The notes beneath the pieces are model-generated. The model was not told where the DNA came from. It did no database searches and saw nothing but the letters and a program-made list of their open reading frames with translations. The position numbers were made by a program, and so were the translations under genes. This document shows, one piece after another, positions 56,406 through 64,000 of a stretch of 64,000 bases of DNA (the stretch's first letter is position 1; each line of letters begins with the position of its first letter). Source of the DNA: Gonocerus acuteangulatus (Eukaryota; Arthropoda; Insecta; Hemiptera; Coreidae); NCBI GenBank assembly GCA_946811695.1, contig OX328124.1, positions 90,184,696 through 90,248,695 on the forward strand. Reading direction: 5' to 3'.

Positions 56406-57064
56406 GTAATGAGAACTAATTTCCTTAGGAATTGTTTATTGATATCAAGTTCAAATTATTTATTGAATTTTCACTAAACTAATCGAATAACTTCTTCGAT
56501 CACATATCTTAATTACTAATATTTAACTAAAATATGCCACACGACTTACCGACAGAATGTAGCCCACACATCGATACACTTCTCAAATATTTGAAAAGTA
56601 CACATTTATACACCAAAATTGAAATAACTCATTTCAAATTCATATTTTTAGTTTAATTATTTGTTTTTTACTTCATCTACTTTTTCCTTTTTACCTTTTT
56701 TTTTCTTTCTTTTTTTTTTTTGTTTGTTAACTAAACTACAAGATAAGAAATGTGTTTGTCGCCAATGTTTCGGAACACAACTAACAAATAAATAAAACAA
56801 AAATATTGGTTTTCACATAAACGCGTAGTTTTAGTTTCCTTTCAACGGTACAAGCTTTTCAAAACGAAACTAATTTTTCAAAAATTCTCTAAATGAATCG
56901 AAGTGTGCTAATAGGTAAAAATATCTATAATTATATATATAATCAATAATTTCATATTTCACAGAAGGGATTTCAAGAAAACGTATTGCTCGGTGGATCT
57001 TGCAGTAAATGCCCAAGCCATTAAAAGGGCTTGGATAGTTTTAGGTGTTGATTGATGATTTTCA

Positions 57065-57066
<2 letters not shown>
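56406..57066. other. Sequence downstream of the CCHamide-1 exon, nothing recognised
   Basis: This is either the next intron or the 3' UTR and flank. No AATAAA close enough to decide was singled out. Confidence 0.4.

Positions 57067-57145
<79 letters not shown>
57067..57145. repeat. (CT)n plus (TA)n microsatellite
   Basis: CT units (57067-57091) pass into a TA run. Confidence 0.96.
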
Positions 57146-57147
<2 letters not shown>

Positions 57148-57404
57148 CACCCCTCAAGTATGGCGATTTCCTTCGGGACCACCCTATATATATATATATA
57201 CATGTATCATACAAGGTACAGTATATCACCTGTATGTTTTTTTTTTTTTCTTATCTTAGTTAATTTTGTTCAATTTAGTATTTTAGTTAGGTTTACATAT
57301 AAATAATTCACGTTAACTTAAAACAATTAGTATACAACAAGGAGTAAAAAAATAAACTTATATATTCATTAAGGTCCGCTTTACTTCAATAAAAATGCAA
57401 TTTT

Positions 57405-60400
57405 TCACTCAATCGTTGAATAATTTCTTATCTTAATTTCTTCAATAGGCCAATTGGTTATTTTCTTTTTAATTCGGTTTCTGTATTCGTTAAACAGTGT
57501 ACAATTGTATATGATGTGGTGTGCTGTCTGTTCTGTATGTCTGTCACAGGGGCATGAATTTTCTCTTTTTATTTTAAATCTACTTAAATACGATAGAAAT
57601 ACCCCGTGTCCAGTGAGAACTTGTGTTGTGTAAAAATGTGTTTGTATGTTTGTATTATAAAAGTTTTGTATGATTGGGATAAATTTGAAAAAATGGCGAC
57701 CTTTGTTAGAGGTATCCCATTTTTGCTGCCATTCTGCAATTGATTCTAGTTTTAATATATATTTTAAATGAGTTTTTGAAAGTTTGTTATATTCTATGGG
57801 TAGTGCCGTATCTTTTGACGCTGCTTTGGCCAAACGATCGGCGATTTCGTTACCTTCATCACCAGAATGTCCCTTTATCCATTTAAAATATATTGTATGC
57901 ATATTTTGGCATATTCTTAACAGTTGTCGTATTTTTTCTATTAGTGCTTCATGTATGTCAGTGTTTTTGAGTTTTTGTAATGTTATCATGCTGTCTGTAT
58001 GTATCTGTATAGAAGATGGTGTAGTGATGTGTTTATTAATGTAGTCTATAGATTTTAATACAGCTAGTTGTTCAGCTTGGTTGTTTGTACAGTAATGTCC
58101 AAGTCTAAATTTGAGGGTTGTTAATAGTTTATAGTCTTTGTATATGATTGTAGCTGCTCCAACCTTGTCATTGTCTTTACTGCCGTCTGTGTATATCTGG
58201 TAATCTGTTTGTTTGTTTGTGAATCCGTTGAGTTTGAGTGGTTTTCCGGGATGTTTCCATTGAGTATAATGTATCGTCTTTTCCAAATCATCAGATTTTA
58301 TGTTATTCGAGTCTTCGTTCAGTTTCAAAAGTTTATATTCTTTAATATATTGCTTTGCTAGAATGTCTATTGGCATTATTTTTGCTAAAACGCAAGCAGC
58401 ATCATAAGAAATAGTTCTATAACCTTTTATTATTCTTAAAGCAATCAATCTCTGAACTCTTTGCAATTTGCTTAAGTTGTACTTCTTTTGCAGTCCACTG
58501 TGCCAAATATGTAGTCCGTAAGTAAGTGATGGTACGATTGCTCCTGTGTAAATGATGTGTAATGCTGAAGATTGCAGTCCCCATGTGTTACGAGCTGTGA
58601 GTCCTAAGTAGTTGATTAGTTTAATAAGTTTGTTTTGTAAATTTTCTATGTGTTTATTCCAAGTTAGTTTGTTGTCTATTAATATTCCTAGGTATTTTGT
58701 TACATTTGTTTTTGTCAGTTCGTTTCCTTGTAATGTAACGTGGATGGTCGGTTCTAATCTGCTTCGTGTAATTATCATGTAAGTTGATTTTTGATTGTTG
58801 AATGTTAACTTGTTGTGTTTTGCCCAGTTTTCGACTGTGTTAATGATAATGTTAATATTGTTTTGTATTTGTTCTGGAATTCTGGATTTTACTAGTATTA
58901 AGATATCGTCTGCAAATGCTATTAATTCTACGTTAGGTTGAGTATTAGTTTTCAGTAAGCTGTTCATGATAATATTCCAGAGTAATGGTGAACAAGAAGA
59001 CCCTTGTGGGGTACCAATTGTCTGTCGTTTCATTTTCATTATGTTGTGTGTGATTATGTAAGTCTCTCTATTGTTTAAGTAGTTTTTAATAAGTGTATAA
59101 ATGTTTTGAGGGCAGTTATATTCTTTCAAAGAGTTTAGGATTGACGGCCACCATGCACTGTCAAATGCTTTTTGTATATCTAGTGAAATAAGTACGATAT
59201 GATTTTTATTATTTAATGCTTGTTTTATAAATGTATTCATTTTCTCTAAAGCTTGAGAAGTTCCTGTTTGAGGGGTAAAACCAAACTGATTGCTATCAAT
59301 TATATTATTTGAGTAAAGGAAATGTGAGAGCCTTCGATGAATAATTTTTTCCAGGACCTTCCCTCCTATTGGAATTAAACTTATCGGTCTAAGGGAAGAT
59401 ATTTCATTTGGTGGTTTATTAGGTTTCTTTAATAGAGTTAGTTTCGATTTCTTCCATAAATATGGAAATATTCCTTGAGAAAAGCATTTTGAATAAATTG
59501 TATGCATGAAATTAGGATATTTTTGATAAACTGTTTGAATAATTTCGACAGAAATGCCGTCTATTCCTACTGATTTTTTTTTATTTAAATTATGTATAAT
59601 GTCAGAAAGTTCGAATTTTGTTAAAGGTAAGTCATTTAAGGTGTTGGGCGGTATTTGAGAACAAGTTCTTAATAATTTATGTTTTTCATTGTCTGTTTCC
59701 TGATTGTCGTTGCCTACTGTATTGTTAATTATATAGTCGTAAGTAGATTCAATGTCAGTATTGTAGGTCCCGTCTTCTTTTAGAATAGTTTTCAAATTTA
59801 GATTTTCAGGTAAATTTTGTTTAGAATATTTGTAGGGCCACGACCAAGGATTTGTAAAATCTATGGAATTACAATAGTCTTGCCAGGACTTTAGTTTTTT
59901 TCTTCTAATTTCTCTGAGGTATATTTGTCTTTTTTGGAAATATAAAATTTTACGTTCTTCTTTTAAATTAGAATCATTTGAAGTACGCTGATAACACCTT
60001 CTAAGACGATTAGTTTCTTTTCTTAGTTCAGATAAGTTTTCATCCCACCAGGGTGTATATTTATGGGGTTTCTGGTTATTTTTATGAAAATAAGTTTTGA
60101 TTTTGAATGATTTATTGCATGATTTAATCAAACATTTTTGAAATTTATTTAGACAATCGTTTATTTCAGTGTTATTAGCTATTGCCGAAAGTTTAATATC
60201 TGTAGTATTATCTAGAGATAACTTAAATGATTTTATAATTACTGACTCTAAATTTTCCTCGAAATAATTCCAATTAGCATTTTTTGTAATATATCTTAAA
60301 CCGTAAGTTTTGTTAGGAGAATAAAAAACAGGATGTTCTATTGTGTATGTTATAAGAAGGTGGTCAGAGAAAACTTCATTTGTTAGAATATTCCAATTTT

Positions 60401-60998
60401 TAATATAATCTGCTAAAGATGGTGATGTTAGTGTGACATCTATATTGCTAGTTCCTCTAGGACCATCAAAAGTAGGAAGGTTTTTGTCAATATTTGCTAA
60501 AAATAAATTGTTAGATACAATGTAATTTTCTAGTTTCCGTCCTCTTGAATTTGTAATTTTGTCATAATAGAATTTCGATCTACAATTGCTGTCCATTCCT
60601 ATTAGGATATTTTCTGTTTGGAAATCTTGTAATATTTTATCTAATTTACGAATATCTATTTCTATGTCTCTGTTTATATCAAAATAAGCGCTAACAATTA
60701 TACAATTAAACGAAATATATTTTATTTGAATAACAGTTATATCATTGTCTGAATATTTATTTAATAATATAGCATCAATATTTTTATTTAATAACATTAT
60801 TTTAGTGCGAGAATTTCCATTTCCTCCAATAAAAGATTTATATTTTGTATCGAAATGCATTTGTTTATGAACATATGGTTCCTGTATTATAGCCAAATCA
60901 ATGGATTTTCTTTGCATGAATTCATCTAATAAAACAGCTGTTTTCCAAGAATGTTGTGTGTTTATTTGAACTACATTAATGCTTTTAAAATTAACCAT
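57405..60998 (-). CDS. LINE ORF2: APE endonuclease, reverse transcriptase, RNase H
   Basis: 1197 residues, starting M-V-N-F-K-S-I-N-V-V-Q-I-N. Motifs: I-I-Q-E-P-Y (37-42), G-M-D-S-N-C (134-139), S-D-H-L (211-214) for the endonuclease; S-L-D-I-Q-K-A-F-D (605-613), G-T-P-Q-G-S-S-C-S-P (662-671) and F-A-D-D (695-698) for RT; Y-T-D-G-S-K (936-941), Q-A-E-Q-L-A-V, H-T-D-S and K-G-H-S-G-D-E-G-N-E-I-A-D for RNase H; a C-terminal C-P-C...H-H-I-I-Y-N-C finger. All catalytic residues are present and the frame is open. The F-A-D-D variant is normal in this group. It could still supply enzymes in trans. Confidence 0.93.
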   Translation of the reverse strand: MVNFKSINVVQINTQHSWKTAVLLDEFMQRKSIDLAIIQEPYVHKQMHFDTKYKSFIGGNGNSRTKIMLLNKNIDAILLNKYSDNDITVIQIKYISFNCIIVSAYFDINRDIEIDIRKLDKILQDFQTENILIGMDSNCRSKFYYDKITNSRGRKLENYIVSNNLFLANIDKNLPTFDGPRGTSNIDVTLTSPSLADYIKNWNILTNEVFSDHLLITYTIEHPVFYSPNKTYGLRYITKNANWNYFEENLESVIIKSFKLSLDNTTDIKLSAIANNTEINDCLNKFQKCLIKSCNKSFKIKTYFHKNNQKPHKYTPWWDENLSELRKETNRLRRCYQRTSNDSNLKEERKILYFQKRQIYLREIRRKKLKSWQDYCNSIDFTNPWSWPYKYSKQNLPENLNLKTILKEDGTYNTDIESTYDYIINNTVGNDNQETDNEKHKLLRTCSQIPPNTLNDLPLTKFELSDIIHNLNKKKSVGIDGISVEIIQTVYQKYPNFMHTIYSKCFSQGIFPYLWKKSKLTLLKKPNKPPNEISSLRPISLIPIGGKVLEKIIHRRLSHFLYSNNIIDSNQFGFTPQTGTSQALEKMNTFIKQALNNKNHIVLISLDIQKAFDSAWWPSILNSLKEYNCPQNIYTLIKNYLNNRETYIITHNIMKMKRQTIGTPQGSSCSPLLWNIIMNSLLKTNTQPNVELIAFADDILILVKSRIPEQIQNNINIIINTVENWAKHNKLTFNNQKSTYMIITRSRLEPTIHVTLQGNELTKTNVTKYLGILIDNKLTWNKHIENLQNKLIKLINYLGLTARNTWGLQSSALHIIYTGAIVPSLTYGLHIWHSGLQKKYNLSKLQRVQRLIALRIIKGYRTISYDAACVLAKIMPIDILAKQYIKEYKLLKLNEDSNNIKSDDLEKTIHYTQWKHPGKPLKLNGFTNKQTDYQIYTDGSKDNDKVGAATIIYKDYKLLTTLKFRLGHYCTNNQAEQLAVLKSIDYINKHITTPSSIQIHTDSMITLQKLKNTDIHEALIEKIRQLLRICQNMHTIYFKWIKGHSGDEGNEIADRLAKAASKDTALPIEYNKLSKTHLKYILKLESIAEWQQKWDTSNKGRHFFKFIPIIQNFYNTNIQTHFYTTQVLTGHGVFLSYLSRFKIKRENSCPCDRHTEQTAHHIIYNCTLFNEYRNRIKKKITNWPIEEIKIRNYSTIE

Positions 60999-61211
60999 AA
61001 GAAAGGTTATAATGTTTTGATTGTTTATTTGGGCTGTTTTTTGGAGATGAAAAGTTTATTTGTGTCGATAAAACTGATTTAAAAGGAAAAATATTTTGTA
61101 ATGATACTGCAAGAAAGCATTTGAATGGTGTGAATAATAAAATGTTTAAAAAACTATGCTCAGAATGTATTTTTCTTGGGAATAGTGTTTTAATTATGTA
61201 GCGTGTATTAT

Positions 61212-62233
61212 TCATATTGATGTGTAATTAGTGTTTTGGATTAATTTTTTAATTGCATTTTTATAAGAAGGGCATAACTTACTGAATGATGTATGATTAT
61301 GTGAAATTCTTTGATGCGGCTTGCAATGTTCATTAAAAGAATAACAATTTATGCATTTGTAAGCTCCAAGTTCCTCCTTCTTCGTGCAGGTGTTGGTAGG
61401 ATGTTCCTCCATGCAGATGGCGCAGGTCAGCTTCCCTCGGCAGTCAGCTTCTGAGTGGTTAAACTTATTGCACTTCATGCAGCGTCGGATCCCAAAGTAA
61501 TCTTCTGCATAGCTGATGGAATAGTATAACTTCAATCTTCTATTCAGCAGCATGTCCCTTAGGTTAGGATTCACTTCGATCACTGCATTCCGTCTAGAAG
61601 AGTCAGACCTTATTTTGGTTATTCTTATTAATTTAATATTCTCCTCGTTAAATCCCAATTCTTCATTCTGTTCTTTTAAAGTATCCACCAGATTGGATTC
61701 ATTAACCTCCTCTGGAATATTCTTAATAATCATTCGTGGGTTAAATTTATTCAATGTTGTGGGTAGTAGTGTGGACTTCTTATTACTTGTAATAACAGCT
61801 GTTATTTTTTCAAGATCTGATTTGTTTTCAGTCTCAACAATAACATAACCTTTTTTTGTGCTTCTTAAATTAGTTATTCCTACTTTAAGAAATCTAGGAT
61901 TAATCTCAGCTTTAAATTGCCTTTTTGTTTCTTCAGCGGGGGCACTATCATTTTTGTTTTTTATAATTATTTTATGTTTTGATTTTACATTTTCAGGTCT
62001 AACTCTTAATATGTCTGTGTAAGACTTACGTGTAATTGCAGGTTGAGATTTTTCTTCATTTTCTGGTCTTCTGTCTTCGGGGTTTTCTTACAAAACTCGT
62101 TGCACCGATTGTATACACGTTAAAGCTTGAAATAAAGCTGATTTTAAGTCCTTTCTTAATATTGGAAATTGTGTTTAATAGATCCACTGCATTAGCTAGC
62201 TGTTTTATACAATCCGCCATCTTGGCACTGATG

Positions 62234-62240
<7 letters not shown>
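61212..62240 (-). pseudogene. LINE ORF1 with zinc knuckles, one frameshift
   Basis: The C-terminal frame is open from about 62088 down to the stop at 61212. It includes R-M-I-I-K-N-I-P-E-E (RRM-like or gag domain) and three cysteine-histidine clusters: C-M-K-C-N-K-F-N-H-S-E-A-D-C, C-A-I-C-M-E-E-H...C, and C-I-N-C. The likely N-terminus M-A-D-C-I-K-Q-L-A-N (62220 down) is in another frame and hits a stop near 62058. One single-base change near 62085-62100 would account for the break. The encoded protein would be an RNA-binding ORF1p. Confidence 0.75.

Positions 62241-62283
<43 letters not shown>
62236..62283. repeat. (TA)n microsatellite
   Basis: A TA run separating the second LINE from a PLE remnant. 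Confidence 0.96.
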
Positions 62284-62286
<3 letters not shown>

Positions 62287-62337
62287 GCAGGACAAAAGAA
62301 TAGTACTCCATTTTCTATGTACTGCTTTATTGTTGGC

Positions 62338-62384
62338 ACGCCCTACATGTTTCGTGGCCTTTATGCCACCTCCTCAGGGGCCAT
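62338..62384 (-). ncRNA. Hammerhead-like ribozyme motif (PLE-type)
   Basis: On the minus strand: stem I GCCC/GGGC, core CTGAGGA, one extra G, stem II GTGGC/GCCAC with loop ATAAAG, GAAA, minimal helix III CATGTA. AACAATAAAGCAGTACATAG follows. All core positions of a hammerhead are kept. A PLE C-terminal remnant lies upstream on the same strand. Confidence 0.6.
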
Positions 62385-62691
62385 TAAATCCTAAACATTT
62401 TAAACAAATTTTTAATAAAACATTTTTCATTTTAGTAAATCCAATAATTCCTTGTCATTAATATATTATAAACAGAGTTGCATTACATTTCCTATACTAA
62501 ATCCTAACCTTAAATCTATTGGTAAAATATAATAAAAATGTTCCATTGTACATATCCCATGTGTGGTTAGCTCGCCACCCATATTACGACTGAGGCTAAA
62601 AAGGTCGAAAGGTAAGCCTTATCTTCGTAATCAGCTGATTACGATAAGTTCTATAAAGGTTTGTACTATTGTTTTTTCTATCGATTGTTTA

Positions 62692-62928
62692 CTATCTTCT
62701 AATGTTATAGTAAAATATTGTATTTAAAAATTTAATTTCTGGCTGCTTATTTACTGAGTTCCTGTTTTTTATAATTTGGATATTTTCCTTTATGCCTTGA
62801 GTCATTTGGAAACCCTGGAATAAATATAGATAATATTGTGTAAAAATTGAAATACCTACTTCAATGATATTCTGAAGAAAAGATAGATTTTCGGCACGAA
62901 ACTTACAGTAGCGATCTATGACAAACAA
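62692..62928 (-). pseudogene. PLE C-terminal remnant
   Basis: The last 45 residues of a 78-codon frame, I-K-E-N-I-Q-I-I-K-N-R-N-S-V-N-K, then I-K-F-L-N-T-I-F, resemble the end of PLE endonuclease proteins (E..I.I..N.N-S-x-N-K). The N-terminal part of the frame matches nothing. It sits about 310 bp upstream of the hammerhead-like motif in the same orientation. Confidence 0.5.
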
Positions 62929-63289
62929 TCAAAAATTGTTAATCATTTTAAGTATCTTGTTTTACTGGCAACTGAATATTACAGATGAAATCAATTTAAA
63001 AAAAAAAAAAACTGAGGAAACACAAAAACCTTTCAAAGCAACGAATCTACTAACAATTTAATCAATTTTATGAAGGAAACCTAATCCTAATTATTATATC
63101 TTCCAAATTCTCTTAATCCTTTCCATAATAAATTCATATTTCAATAATTATAATTCGTACAATTCAAATACAATCCAACCATTAAGTTAGTTTTAAACCC
63201 CTCTTTTCGTTTAACAGTGACCATGACCCGTGTGGTTGATTTCGCCCAAAAAAAGGAAAAAACAAAATAAATAAATAAAAAAACAAGTC
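62929..63289. other. AT-rich stretch, nothing recognised
   Basis: No supported feature. Confidence 0.4.
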
Positions 63290-63859
63290 TAATACTTTCG
63301 ATGTTTCAAGTCCTTATTTCTCAGATTGACATCGCCCCATCGAAAATTCATATCCATTTTTGTAGAGAATTCAGTAAACTTTTGAATTGTCACTTTCCAA
63401 GATATCACAATAGTCTTCGAGATATTTTAGAAAATAGACGAAGATCCCTAAAATTTTCATGATGTAATATAATATTTTTATCTAATACTTCCTTAACTAC
63501 AAACGCAACCAAAATTTGAATATCTAAGTTCAGATTAATGTCAAACGTCTAAAACAATTTTCACTAAATCAATCGTTAATGAATACCCACACGGCAAATT
63601 GGTTGCGAAACTATTTGTATCAGTTTTCTCGGAAAAGATAACGGATATCTCTTTAAAATGGTTTCATTCGTTTTTCTATATTAGAAAACCTATAAAACGA
63701 GCATCTGCAAGCATAATAACTGTAAAACGTAAGCGTTAAAATTTTTTCGCGCGAGTTTCGATCCAAAACCCATGTTACGGTGGAAGGATTCTGCTGCTTA
63801 ACGAACTTGACCTTTCAAAATCGTTTCATTTTTGGTTAGCAATAGAGCGTACAGACGTA

Positions 63860-63932
<73 letters not shown>
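63290..63932 (+). repeat. Repeat family A, copy with (TA)n and (GT)n
   Basis: The order CAGATTGACATCGCCCCATC, TCTTCGAGATATTTTAG, CTATAAAACGAGCAT, AACGTAAGCGTTAAAATTTT and TTAACGAACTTGACC matches the left half of family A. It ends in (TA)n at 63861-63909 and (GT)n at 63909-63932. The terminal hairpin is absent. Confidence 0.75.
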
Positions 63933-64000
63933 ACATTAGAGAACTGCACGAGTAAGTATAGCATCGCGTAATTACGAGTACCTCGATTACTCTATGTGTA
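63933..64000. other. Window end, nothing recognised
   Basis: Too short to assign. Confidence 0.3.

Larger units (their letters stand above)
57237..62240 (-). mobile_element. Nearly full-length non-LTR retrotransposon (second LINE)
   Basis: On the minus strand: ORF1 (about 61212-62240, frameshifted), a spacer of about 213 nt, ORF2 (60998-57405, intact), a 3' UTR of about 155 nt and a 13-nt poly-A (T on +, 57237-57249). The 5' end runs into a (TA)n at 62236-62283. No clear target duplication was found. Unlike the LINE at 46.6 kb, its ORFs do not overlap and it has a poly-A tail, so it is a different family of the RNase H-bearing I-like group. Confidence 0.85.

Noticed and set aside
60991..61215. 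74-codon frame between ORF1 and ORF2 of the second LINE
   Set aside because: It spans the inter-ORF spacer, has low-complexity composition and no motif; most likely non-coding.

Overview
This window is animal nuclear DNA, almost certainly from an insect with a large, AT-rich, transposon-laden genome. The evidence is spliced coding exons with GT-AG borders, many (TA)n microsatellites, non-LTR retrotransposons with APE endonuclease, reverse transcriptase (RT) and RNase H, Penelope-like elements, Pol III-derived SINEs, and hAT, pogo/Tigger, mariner and piggyBac-like DNA elements. No bacterial-style gene organisation is present.

The only host gene I can support is the CCHamide-1 neuropeptide precursor, on the + strand. 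A 36-bp micro-exon (10417-10452) encodes the core of the peptide. A second exon (56279-56405) completes it (A-H-G-K-R: amidation glycine and dibasic cleavage site) and continues into the C-terminal propeptide. Both junctions are phase 1 and have good splice signals. About 45.8 kb of the window, 10453-56278, is therefore one intron, and the other elements are mostly intronic passengers. The signal-peptide exon was not found; it is probably upstream of the window or hidden in the first 10 kb.

Layout. 1-10.4 kb: dispersed hairpin-bearing repeats with (TA)n cores, two tRNA-headed SINEs, the 3' end of an R2-like LINE, and a decayed copy of a multi-copy arthropod protein. 10.4-27 kb: intron start, a pogo-like element, a 47-bp minisatellite, a 662-bp hAT element with a perfect 8-bp target duplication, a mariner remnant and an oddly interleaved inverted repeat. 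27-30 kb: a Penelope-like element (PLE) with inverted termini and a 13-bp target duplication, nested in a Tigger-like element. 30-46 kb: LINE fragments, a TIR element holding a 5S-rRNA-headed SINE and a 9 x 50 bp minisatellite, a PLE 3' remnant with a hammerhead-like motif, nested MITEs, a second pogo-like copy and an orphan-protein pseudogene. 46.6-52.2 kb: a complete LINE with both ORFs intact and a 16-bp target duplication, probably young. 53.3-55.2 kb: a 5'-truncated LINE. 57.2-62.2 kb: a second nearly complete LINE with an intact ORF2 but a frameshifted ORF1. 62.3-64 kb: a further PLE remnant with a hammerhead-like motif and another hairpin repeat.

The most interesting signals are four related points. 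Short RNA motifs resembling minimal hammerhead ribozymes recur, with covarying stems, beside three PLE sequences. SINEs with different heads (tRNA and 5S rRNA) share one 3' tail. The large LINE and PLE reading frames in the intron all run antisense to the host gene. The host neuropeptide is split across a 45.8-kb intron. All family assignments come from reading motifs by eye; no database search was possible.
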